Assembly: GCA_963556495.2 (NCBI GenBank) | Contig: OY747721.1 | Span: forward strand, 12,530,649 to 12,594,648 | Direction: 5' to 3' | Source of the DNA: Valencia hispanica | Taxonomy: Eukaryota; Chordata; Actinopteri; Cyprinodontiformes; Valenciidae | DNA length: 64,000 bases | Notes under the pieces: model-generated | What the model saw: the letters and a program-made list of their open reading frames with translations, nothing else | Told to the model about the DNA's origin: nothing | Database searches by the model: none | Translations under genes and position numbers: made by a program | Part shown: positions 12,653 to 51,351 of the stretch, piece by piece | Position numbering within the stretch: position 1 is the first letter of the stretch | Layout of the letters: each line of letters opens with the position of its first letter

Positions 12653-12831
12653 TATTTTATGTAATCCTTTATCACAAGTATGAGGATAAATGTTATTATT
12701 TTGACAGTGTCAGATTTTTTTTGGTTGCTGTATTCCATTTTGTTATGAATAAAACATATATTTTATTATTTCGCTTTGCAGACCTCTAAATGTAATGTCT
12801 TGTAATGTAATGATCTGGATTAAAGAATAAA

Positions 12832-15065
12832 CAAATGCTGAGACATAGTCAGCTTGTTCAGGACAATCACTCAGAGGATTTGTTACATAAGCTGTGTTTT
12901 CATGAATTTATACATATGCCAGTAAGCAGATTTAAGTGATTTTCCATCTGAATCCTAGTCAGCAGGACATGATATTTCTATTTAATGACAACTCCAAGCA
13001 CACTGTGAATCGGTTCAGCAAATGCATGTTTAGTAAGTTAAACATAAAAAAACTCATTGCAGTCACATTTTGTCTTTACTATTTCTGAAGGTCTGTTGCT
13101 TCCACTCTTTTTGTTTTCCTCCCCCTTTAAGCACGATTCCTTACTCAATTTACACCATCCTGCTCTGATTTCTTCCTCTTCTGTCTAGTCCCACTATTTT
13201 GTTTGTCTTAAACTCACTCTTTTTGTGCAAAATCTATGTGTCCAGATGTAGATGTAGACCTTTAAAAGAACACACTTTCTAATTTGCAAACTTACATATC
13301 AGAACAGCTACACAGAAAAGTAAGTTTCTTCGAGGTGAAAACAAGCTGTTAGTAAATGACACAGTGCACTGTTCTTAAAAAGATGGATCATCAGTTCAGA
13401 AACTTTAGGAAAAACACATTCTCAATTCAAATCACTAAATAAAATGTAATGACAATTTTTTAATTAGGTCAAATTCTCTGGCTTTTTATCTAAAATAAGG
13501 AGTATCTAGAAACATTTAGAAATGCTTTTGAATTTATGACTTGAATGATTATCATCATTCCAAAATAAAATAAAAACTGTTGAAATATCATTTAAATATA
13601 ATTAAAGAAAAATGAACAAAAATAAATGTGGTGTGTGTGCATTGGTGCATCTATCACCAGATAACTGGTAAATCATTTAGGCCCTGTATAATACAAAAGT
13701 TCAAAGCTGGTTGGGCTAGTTTCTGATAGAACAAAACAATGATTCTTACTTTAAAATGATAAGAATCCTTGTGAGAAGCAGCCTTTATTTCTTTATACAA
13801 TTAGATTTTTAAAGACTCTTGTTCGTGGACTTACTATCCACGAACAATAGAAACCTAAATCACTGTCCACAGGAGGTATTGATAAAAAAGGAAAATAAGA
13901 ATTAATAAGCACTGGTGTGTGAAGGTTGTAATTCTTTCATTTTCCCTAACAGGATTTTGAGACAAACAAAAAATGAAAAATCTAATGTATTATAAGAACA
14001 GGAATCTGCAGTCGCAAAGAGTCTATTTTTAAAATGTTGGTAACTGTTCTGTATTTAAAAAGGTCTAGAATGTTAAGCAGTAAAAAGGATAAATAACTAA
14101 ATCGCAGTTGCAGTGCCAGATTTAACCTTCCATCCAAAGAACCTACTTTTCTTCAAGTCCATTCAAAATGTCCTTGAGCAACCATGAGTTTAGCCAAAAC
14201 AGGTCTTGATCCAGCAATGTGAGAGTAATTTTACCCTGATAATTCATGCCCAAAAAACTTTAAATGGATGTTAGTACATGTAAAAGTCCTTCCTATATTA
14301 AAATCTGCATAAAAATCCAACCCTCTTTCATTCACTGATGCACAATTATTTAAGACAAAGGTCTTAGTGATTGTTTCAGCTGTTGTAAGGTATAAAACGT
14401 GTTGTAGGTTTTATTAAATTTCGATTTCATACATTTGATTTGATCAGAAAAATGGGGAATCTCAACATGTCATTTGTAATTATTTGTAAAGTTTAAATCT
14501 TTGTGTATAGATCCACTACCAGACCAAGCTGTTGGGGACAAAGGACTGTAAATCGTTGGTTGCTGAATATTACCACCATTTTTTTCAGGGCAGGAAAAGG
14601 AACGATGTTAGTAAATGTTTCAGTACAGAAAGGCTTGAAGACAGTAATAGAAACTGAAAAAAAGAGTTTATAGGGAAACAGAGAGTGAGAAAGCTTTAGA
14701 AGAGCTTTAAAACAGCAAAAACAAGTCTTACTTGATAAGAAGGAAAGAACAAAGAAAGCCAATAGCCTCAACTTTAATCACTATTTTTTTCATTTTTGTT
14801 GTTTTTATCAGAAACATAATTCTCAAAGAAAATTGGAAATGGTCACCTTCATTGATCATAAGGCATGCAAGCATTCACATCTTTCACCAAAAATCATGGG
14901 CTGAGAGATAATACTTACTGCAGGCAGACTGGCAGTCATGCTGGCCAAGACAGCGACCCAGAGGAGACGACGGAGGTAAAAAGATGTTCCACCTGGAGGT
15001 GCCAGAGGGCTGAAGTGCAAGGTGACAGATCCCTCTCAGGAGGATCTTTGGTCCATTTAAGACTA
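12832..15065. other. Convergent intergenic space between lrit2 and cdhr1
   Basis: AT-rich DNA without coding signals. The only structure noticed is a perfect 11-base inverted repeat at 13819-13847. Short ORFs here have no homology I recognise and no splice context. Confidence 0.5.
13819..13847. repeat. Short perfect inverted repeat (hairpin)
   Basis: TTGTTCGTGGA (13819-13829) and TCCACGAACAA (13837-13847) are exact reverse complements separated by 7 bases. The surroundings are AT-rich, so the GC-containing stem stands out. No function is known; it could be a fragment of a small inverted-repeat element. Confidence 0.6.
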
Positions 15066-16648
15066 CAGGTGAAACTAGAAAAATTAGAATATTGTGAAAA
15101 AGTTAATTTATTTCAGTAATTTAACTTAAAAGGTGAAATTAATATACAAGATAGACTCATTACATTGAAAGCGAGATGTTTCAAGCCTTTATTATTTTAA
15201 ATAATTTTGATGATTGTGGCTTACAGTTTATGGAAACCCCAAATTCAAAATCTCAGAAAATTAGAATATTACATAAAATAAATAAAACAAGAATATTAAA
15301 TTTAAGACCTCTGAAAAGTATAATCATGCATATGTACTTAGTACATGGTTTGGGCCCCTTTTGCAGTAATTACTGCCTCAATGCAGCATGGCATAGATGC
15401 TATCAGCCTGTAGCACTGAGGTCCTATGGAAGACCAGGATGCTTCAATAGTGGCCTTCAGCTCTTCTGGATTGTTAGGTCTCATGTCTCTCTTCTTTCTC
15501 TTGGCAATGCCTTATAGATTCTCAATGGGGTTCAGGTCAGTCAAGTTTCCTTGCCAATCAAGCACAGTAATCCCATGGTCATTGAACCAGGTTTTGGTAC
15601 TTTTAGCAGAGTGGGCAGGTGCCAAGTCCTGCTGGAAAATGAAGTGAGCATCTCCATAAAGCTCGTCTGTGGAAGGAAGCATGAAGTGCTCCAAAATGTC
15701 CTAGTGGATGGCTGCGTTGACTCTGGACTTAATGCACAGTGGACCGACACCAGCAGATGACATGGCTCCCCAAATCAACACAGACTGAGGAAACTTCATA
15801 CTGGACTTCAAGTGTCTTGGATTGTGCCTCTCCATTCAAACTCCAGACTCTGGGACCTTGGTTTCCTAGTGACATGCATAATTTGCAGTTCTTTCTGTCT
15901 CTCTGGTGACCTGACATATATATCATAAACATTAAGTTTGAACAATAACCATGTCATTTTACCCTAGATACATTCACTAAACAGAGAATATACACTTAAT
16001 TCCTAATTACATAACAATTTTCCACCACAGACGCTTCTGACATTTTTTGTTGCTCCGGAATGGCTTGACAAGAGGAATACGACATTTGAAGTCCATTTCC
16101 AAGATCCGCTTGTGTGTGGTGGATCTTGATGCACTGACTCCAGTCCACTCCTTGTGAAGATCCCCAACACTTTTGAATGGCATTTTCCTGAGAATCCTCT
16201 CTAGGCTGTGGTCATCCCTGGTGTTTGTGCAATCTGAATGCAAACCCCATACTGCGAAAAGTCCACTCTTGTTACTAACTCTTCATCTGTAAAATTACCG
16301 GTAAAGGGTATCCGGACAAAGTCCAGAAGATTGCTTTCAGACTCAAAAGCAAAACAGACAAAGTCTGGAAAAAACGTTTTTCATGGCCTGTTTGAAAGGG
16401 GCTTTAGATTAATTAGCTGATTAGAGTGTGACACTTTAAGCCTAAAATATTACACATTTTCACTGTATTCTACATTTCTGAGATTTTGAATTTTTGGTTT
16501 TTATAAGTTGTAAGCCATAATCATCAAATTTATAACAAATAAAGGCTTGAAATATCCCACGTTGCATGTAATGAGTTTCACCTTTTAAGTTGAATTACTG
16601 AAACAAATGAACTTTTGCACAACATTCTAATTTTCAGAGTTTCACCTG
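15066..16648 (-). mobile_element. Nearly complete but dead Tc1-like transposon
   Basis: The two ends are inverted copies, CAGGTGAAACT at 15066 and AGTTTCACCTG ending at 16648, each flanked by a TA dinucleotide (15064-15065 and 16649-16650), the hallmark of Tc1/mariner insertion. The TIRs extend inward with a shared AAATTAGAATATT block. Transposase fragments lie on the minus strand (about 15512-15694 with DLNPIENL, and 16007-16243) but are broken by frameshifts and stops, and the middle is interrupted by LTR-like DNA at 15889-16029. Length 1583 bases, normal for Tc1. Confidence 0.88.
15889..16029 (-). mobile_element. LTR fragment inside the Tc1 element
   Basis: Read on the minus strand from 16029, this begins TGTGGTGGAAAATTGTTATG, exactly as does the LTR-like sequence starting at 44169, and stays similar for about 140 bases to a shared GTCAGGTCACCAGAGAGACAG block. 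It replaces the part of the Tc1 transposase expected here. Two copies sharing the same TG-starting boundary indicate a real LTR terminus. Confidence 0.6.
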
Positions 16649-16831
16649 TAGATCAGATGTGAAGCTGATATGCTGATAATTATGTCAATTTTTCTTTCAC
16701 TTAACATTTTGAAGCTATTATAGCATCTCTTTAAAGTAAACTTTCAAGCATTTCATGCACATCAGGCTCAACACCTTCACGGTGAATTGGTCTCAATCAT
16801 GCATTAGATCTTTGGTATTATTGTTGCATTG

Positions 16832-16833
<2 letters not shown>

Positions 16834-16871
<38 letters not shown>

Positions 16872-17160
16872 GTGTGTGTGTGTGTGTATGTGCACATGTA
16901 TAGCTATACTTGTGTGGACCAACATTTGCAGTCGTTGAAGACATTTTGCCTGGTCCACACAATGTTTAACAAGCTATTAAACTCTACTCGTTAGGTTTAG
17001 AGGTATGGTGTGAATTAGGTTTAGGTTAGGGTTAGGGTTAGGCATGGGCCACTAATGGTTAGGTTTAGGGAAAGTGTCTGGGTTAGGATTGTAAAATCAA
17101 TGGAAGTCAATAGAATGTCAAAACAAGTATAGCAAGACAGGAGTATGTGTGTGTGTTTTT
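16834..17160. repeat. (TA)n/(TG)n microsatellite plus dispersed fish repeat
   Basis: About 16 TA units run into about 9 TG units (16834-16890). Next come a CTTGTGTGGACC block, its inverted counterpart GGTCCACACAA near 16955, a GGTTAGGGTTAGGGTTAGG stretch near 17025-17042 and a second TG-rich block near 17145. This combination recurs in fish genomes as one repeat unit. The short TTAGGG run is part of it and is not evidence for a telomere. Confidence 0.55.
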
Positions 17161-17604
17161 GTGCGAGTGTCTGTTCTGTTGCTTGTGATATTACCTAGGT
17201 AGAACTGAGATCAAATCCTGAACATAATTTCGATATTAATGAGCTAAAAATTAATTCCCTAAATTAAATATTTTATTTCCTCAAAAAAAAAAAATGCTTC
17301 TTCTGCTCAGGTAATCAGGCAGCAGATTATCAAATTATTTGGCTAGTGTTGATTAATCTTTTCACTGAGTATAAATCGAAATTAAATTCAAAGAAATTTG
17401 CAGATCATATCTCCTCAGACTTCTTCCAAAGTGTGATAAAGATAGATGCTTAGAAAGGCAAGATTCATCCTTCAGTCTGATTTTTGATGGATGAAGAGAC
17501 TCGAGGGTTTACAAACATTAATATAATTTGACATAGCTTAATATCATTAGACAACAGACTAGCCTCTAAAAAGGATAAAACACAAATGAAATTATGTTCA
17601 AATA

Positions 17605-17859
17605 TTTATTTAAAATCAAGACAGTACAAAGACAATACAAATTTCTTCAAAGGACCAGGCAAGATAAATTAAAATTTATTATATATAGCTTATCTCAACT
17701 TATTAAAATCATTATAAGTTAAGACCTACTCAGACGCAAGTTATGGTTACACCAATAATATTTTCTTTGCCTACATTGAAAGGCATTTGAGAATGAGATG
17801 GAAAGTATTTGTGTGTGGATTCTAAATGTTTGACAAAGATGATAAATATCTATTTTATT
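17605..17859 (-). terminator. Candidate polyadenylation signals of the long cdhr1 transcript
   Basis: AATAAA on the minus strand at 17859-17854, 17673-17668 and 17610-17605, about 0.8 to 1.06 kb beyond the stop codon at 18667. They bracket the likely 3' end of the long cdhr1 mRNA. Confidence 0.35.
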
Positions 17860-18666
17860 AAATAAAAATCTCTGCAATATTGATGCGAGCTTGGGATTTT
17901 CAAGCATATGACAAGCTCTCATCAACAATTTCCCACCAGCAGAGTTAAACTTCTGCTTTCACTCGTATATTTAAAATACAATGCGGTACACTTAAAATGG
18001 ATGCATATACATTTATATAAAAGCATTTTTATCCTAGAATTACTTAAGCAGGTTCGTGTTACTACAGTGGCACATTGTTTTCATTCAAAGGAGCAACTTC
18101 TCAGCTTTGAAGCGGCTGATGTAACAGTAAAAATATCAACACAGATTCTTTAGCACTTCATTGTAAAATTGTACCAAGTTGTATAGCTGCATATTCCACT
18201 GAGCAAGAACACATCTTTCTGTAATGGGAATTTATCAGATAAAAATCCTTCTCTGTACTGAAAACACTGCAGGTTTGTGAGCATTACACTTTTCAGCAAG
18301 TTATGCAACTGATGTACAGACACTAAACCTTCGTAATCCTCTCCCAGGTTAATTTACAGTAGTGCCTCTTACTGTTAAGATCACATAATCCTCCTCAAGA
18401 TGTCAGTGTGGTGAAGTATCTGAAACTGCACCACTGACTCAAGCTCTCTCCACGCTTTTCTAAAACTAATACAATGGAGGATGTAGTGCAGCCTACTTCC
18501 TTGATGTCTCCTGTTAAGAAGTAAATATCTGTAAACGTAAAAAATAAATAAATCCAAAGGTAGGTCCTTCTAACAATCATCACAATGACTGCATGTAAGA
18601 TAAGAGCACAGAGCCATCAACAAATGGAGTGAGCAACCCTTAGACCAGATGTTTTTGCAGTTCTGT

Positions 18667-47050
<28,384 letters not shown>

Positions 47051-47184
47051 CCTGGTGCGGAGCTAAGGCTTGGCTGGCTCATGTGGAAGGCTTGGTGAAA
47101 GGAAAGCGAGCGGTGAGTGTCGTGCCCTTCTGGAGACGTCTCAGCAGGCTCAGAGAGGAGAGGCTGGGGCAGATTCTCAAGCAC

Positions 47185-47190
47185 TAATCC
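47185..47190 (+). promoter_or_regulatory. CRX/OTX-type TAATCC site upstream of cdhr1
   Basis: TAATCC on the plus strand about 135 bases before the cdhr1 ATG (gene on the minus strand). CRX is the main activator of photoreceptor genes and works in either orientation, so this fits a proximal promoter. A chance match cannot be excluded. Confidence 0.3.
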
Positions 47191-47239
47191 AGTGACGCAT
47201 CCCTTCCCTTTACAGGCATCTTCTGCCTCACTGCTTGTG

Positions 47240-48424
47240 CTCCAATCTATCCAGGAAGGCTACAAATGCAGAGATGGGAGTTCAGGTTTCACACATTTTG
47301 GTGTGAATATTACACTTCTGCACACAAGTGGCAATCTTTATATGGGCTGCCTGCATCAGTGACTACTGCTAATTTAGTTTCTAGCATGCAGTTTAGCTTT
47401 CTGACAGGCAACCGCATTATGAAGTACTCTGGGTTTCACGTGTTGCGAGCCAGAGCCAAGAAACTGAACTGACCAGTGTTTTTGCCACGATTCATCATGT
47501 CAAATTTAATTTATCATATCATACCACTTTATACTTTATGAATTAAGCACTTTAATACCAACAGAAAGGCTAGCCAAAAAGCTGTACAATAAAAATCTAA
47601 CTAAATGACAGACGTAAGAGAATAAAAGATAAATGCAACACAAGTAATAAAAAAGTAAAAATGAATTTTAAATCAATTTTGGTAATTAACTTAAGTTAAT
47701 TAGCAACTGAAGCCTGACTAAGCCCAAAAGAGAAAACATTACAATAATCAGGTATTTAGGCTGTAAAAAAATGAACTATGGGCTCCAAGTGACTTTTGGA
47801 CAAAGAAGACTTGGTTATTGACAGACACCACAAATTGTAAAGCAGCATTTCTCCACAGAGTTTACTTGACTGTCATTGTTCAGGGTAGAATCCAACTTAA
47901 GGGTTTTGACATATGATGCCAGAAAGGAAAGATCAAGCAGGTGCCATTAGGTCTAAACTTATATCTTTTGCTCATTATAGTTTCAAAAATTCAGTGTCTT
48001 AAGAGAATATCCACCAATGTGCTACAGCGGAAAATACACCTGATAGTAAACCAACAGTCTTGGTAGGAGCTGCTGGCAGCAGAGACATTGCACAAACCAT
48101 CCCACAGGTCATTGTCCCTTATAACCTTCCCAAAAATCTCTTCCCGCTCAGCAAGCAGCTCTAATTGTTGTTCCTGGTATTCCCAGGACAAGAAATGCAT
48201 GAAGAGCTTTGAGAATCCACTCTTCCCTTTGAGGTTACAGAACATAAAGGGCCTTCCAAACAGATTCCTGTCTTTGAAACCTCTTCCTATTGTGCAACAT
48301 CAAAACCACAAAAACAATGTTTTTTTGTAGGATTTAATATGGTAGACAAACCCAGAGTCGTGAATAATTGTAAACTGAAATGAAGATGTTTTCCAAATAG
48401 TAAATGACCTTTATTGTAGTGCTT
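47240..48424. other. cdhr1 upstream region, no further gene
   Basis: No coding features. The region 47960-48330 contains several short ORFs but no recognised protein. I see no repeat family with confidence. Confidence 0.45.
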
Positions 48425-48570
48425 TATCTAGTTCTGGGGACCCCAAAGTACTTTACACTACATTCACACGCACACATTCAAACACTGGTGATGGTATAAG
48501 CTACACTGGCACCACTAGGCCCTCTCACCATTACCAGTAGACAAGGCAGGTGAAGTCTCTTGCCCAGAGA
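48425..48570 (-). mobile_element. SINE body fragment
   Basis: Contains ATTCACACGCACACATTCAAACACTGG spread over 48460-48490 and AGGTGAAGTCTCTTGCCC at 48548-48565, the same block as at 4258-4280. The tRNA-like head is absent. It is directly followed by the Tc1 element starting near 48571. Confidence 0.6.
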
Positions 48571-50344
48571 CACTTAAAAAGACGAGAGAGGCCTGTAATT
48601 TTCCTCATACTATGAGAGACAGAAAAATCACATGGTCTGATTTTTAAAGAATTTATTTGCAAATTATGGTGGAAAATAACTATTTGGTCAATAACAAAAG
48701 TTCATCTCAATACTTTGTTGTATAACCTTTGTTGGCAATGTCAGAGGTCAAACGTTTTCTGAAGACTTCACAAGGTTTTCACACACTATTGCTGGTATTT
48801 TGGCCTATTCCTCCATGCAGATCTCCTCTAGAGCAGTGATGTTTTGGGGCTCTCCCTGGGCATCACAGACTTTCAACTCCCTCCAAAGATATATGGGGTT
48901 GAGATCTGGAGACTGGCTAGGCCACTCCAGGACCTTGAAATGCTTCTTACGAAGCCGATCCTTCGTTACCCGAGCGATATGTTTGGGATCATCGTCATGC
49001 TGAAAGACCCAGCCACGTTTCATCTTCAACGTTTCATCCCTTGCTGATGGAGGGAGGTTTTCACTCAAAATCTCACGATACATGGCCCCATTCATTCTCT
49101 CCTTTACATGGATAAGTCGTCCTGATCCCTATGCAGAAAAACAGCTCCAAAGCATGATGTTTCCACCCCCAGGCTTCAAAGAAGGTATGGTGTTCTTTCG
49201 ATGCAACTTAGCATTCTTTCTCCTCCAAACATGACAAGTAGAGTTTTTACCAAAAAGTTCTATTTTGGTTTCATCTGACCATATGACATCCTCCCAATCC
49301 TTTTCTGGACCATCCAAATGTTCTCTAGCAAACTTCAGACGGGCCTGGACATGTACTGGCTTAAGCAGGGGGACATGTCTGGCACTGCAGGATTTAAGTC
49401 CCTGGCGGCGTAATGTCTTACTGATGGTAGCCTTTGTTACTTTGGTCCCAGATCTCTGGAAGTCATTCATTAGGTCCCTCCGTGTGGTTCTGGGATTTGT
49501 GCTCACCGTTCTTGTGATCATTTTTGACCCCACGGGGTGAGATATTGCACGGAGCCAACCTAACCCAGATTGAGGGAGATTATTAGTGGTCTTGTAGGCC
49601 TTCCAGTTTCTAATAATTGCTCCCACTGTTGATTTCTTCACACCAAACTGCTTACCTATTTCAGATTCAGTCTTCCCAGCCTGCTGCAGGTCTACAATTT
49701 TGTTCTGTTGTCCTTTGACAGCTCTTTGGTCTTGGCTATAGTGGAGTTTGGAGTGTGACTGTTTGAGGTTGTGGACAGGTGTGTTTTATACTAATAACGA
49801 GTTCAAACAGGTGCCATTGATACAGGTAACGAGTGGAGGACAGAGGAGCCTCTTACAGAAGAAGGTACAGGTCTGTGACAGAATCAGAATGGGTTTTATT
49901 GCCAAATGTTGGGTAGGTTTACAACATTAGGAAATTGCTGCGGTACTTTGTGCAAACATACGAGAACAAACAGACAAACACTTAAATAAAAATACAAATA
50001 TAATATGCTAAACAGATTGATATATACATGAGTGCATATGGACAATATGGGTTGTGTAACTGAGCGGGTGGTAGGAACAGTCTTAGGGTTATTGTTCATG
50101 AGTCCAACAGCAGAGGGGAAGAAACTGTTCTTTTGGCGAGAGGTTCTGGTCCGAATGGACCAGAGCCTCCACCCAGAAATCTTGCTTGTTTGTAGGTGAC
50201 CATACTTTTTTCCACCATAATTTTCAAATAAATTCTTTAAAAATCAGACCATGTGATTTTCTGGATTTTTTTCTAATTTTGTCTCTCATAGTTAAGGTAT
50301 ACCTATGATAAAAATTACAGGCCTCTCACATCTTTTTCACACTG
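48571..50344 (-). mobile_element. Tc1-like transposon interrupted by a LINE tail
   Basis: Inverted ends with the shared block GAGAGGCCTGTAATTTT (about 48585 and, reversed, about 50327). Minus-strand transposase pieces: 49641-49129 (helix-turn-helix, WSDETKIELFG with the first Asp, GGGNIMLWSCF) and 49095-48805 ([10 protein letters not shown] with the second Asp). The frame is broken near 49129. In the third catalytic block the sequence reads [10 protein letters not shown] instead of the usual LNPIENLWREL, so the catalytic Glu is gone. A LINE 3' end is inserted at 49881-50178, near the transposon end. Confidence 0.87.
49881..50178 (-). mobile_element. LINE 3' end inserted in the Tc1 element
   Basis: Reversed copy of the tail of the LINE at 30995-32582: ATTCTGATTC-type tail at 49881, then GCCAAATGTTGGGTAGGTTTAC, and up to GGTCCGAATGGACC. 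It is 5'-truncated, as usual for these elements. The Tc1 text continues on both sides (GTACAGGTCTGTGACA and AGAAATCTTGCTTG). Confidence 0.85.
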
Positions 50345-50384
50345 AAAGCAACAACAACCCCCTTGAGACAAGGCTGTCAATCTT

Positions 50385-50720
50385 AACTGACAGGCCAGGC
50401 AAGAAGAGCTTTAATCAGAGAAGCAGCCAAGTGGCCCAAAGTAACTCTTGAAGAGCTGCAAAGATCCACAACTTAGGAGGGAGTATCTGCAAATTTGAAA
50501 ACTCTTAGTTGTGCACTCCACAACCTATTCTTTATAGAAAAGAGGCAAGAAGAAAACTATTGCTGAAAGAAAATTGTAAAAGTCTCATTTGCACTTTACT
50601 ACAAAACATGTAAGGGGCACAGCAAAATAGAGATGGTGCTCTTATCAGACCAAAACTGAAAATCTAACACTGTACATCACCCTGAACACACCATTACCAT
50701 GGTGATGGTTGTGTGATTCT
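50385..50720 (+). mobile_element. Tc1-like transposase remnant
   Basis: Plus-strand text GACAGGCCAGGCAAGAAGAGC, AAGAGCTGCAAAGATCCACA, GCACTCCACAACCTATTC and AACACTGTACATCACCCTGAACACACC follows the order of the DNA-binding and early catalytic part of the transposase family seen, reversed, at 42200-42530. Many indels, no ORF. Confidence 0.7.
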
Positions 50721-50991
50721 CCATTTACTCTGCCTCTCCTTTCTGTGGTGTTGATTGTCTGAGAGGGTGGGGCTGGTCCTGCTGCACTCTCACCTGAATC
50801 CAATCCCCTCATCAAGCCTGCAGTATACATAATCTGTTGGATGGCTGCTTTAATGCCTGACAGTCATCCATGTGTAGTAAACAACCCTTTAATCTGGGTT
50901 GGGATTTAAAGATAATTGCAAAAATCTTTTGAAAATAATTTATTCTTTTCCGTTTACTTCCATACTTTGATATTTGTGGCTGTAGTGCAAA

Positions 50992-51351
50992 AAAAGGTGA
51001 ACATTTTTACAGGGTGTGAAAATGAAAACCTAATTCGTGCAGTTATTGTTCATGAGTCCAACAGCAGAGGGGAAGAAACTGTTCTTTTGGCGAGAGGCTC
51101 TGGTCCGAATGGACCAGAGCCTCCACCCAGAAATCTTGCTTGTTTGTAGGTGACCATACTTTTTTCCACCATAATTTTCAAATAAATTCTTTAAAAATCA
51201 GACCATGTGATTTTCTGGATTTTTTCCTAATTTTGTCTCTCATAGTTGAGGTATACCTATGATAAAAATTACAGGCCTCTCACATCTTTTTCACACTGGT
51301 GAAAAGGTGAACATTTTTACAGGGTGTGAAAATAAAAACCTAATTCGTGCA
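50992..51351. repeat. Local duplicate of the LINE/Tc1 junction between 50-base direct repeats
   Basis: 51042-51298 is a 257-base copy of 50088-50344 with about three mismatches, including the exact LINE-to-Tc1 boundary. It is flanked by a 50-base sequence (50992-51041 and 51302-51351, one mismatch) that occurs once on each side. See findings for interpretation. Confidence 0.9.

Noticed and set aside
16755..16994. ORF across the TA/TG repeat near 16.8 kb
   Set aside because: Composed of YIYIY and VCVCV from microsatellite DNA.
17020..17045. TTAGGG-type repeats as an interstitial telomere
   Set aside because: Only three near-perfect units, and they belong to a known kind of dispersed fish repeat with a GGTTAGGTTTAGGG context.
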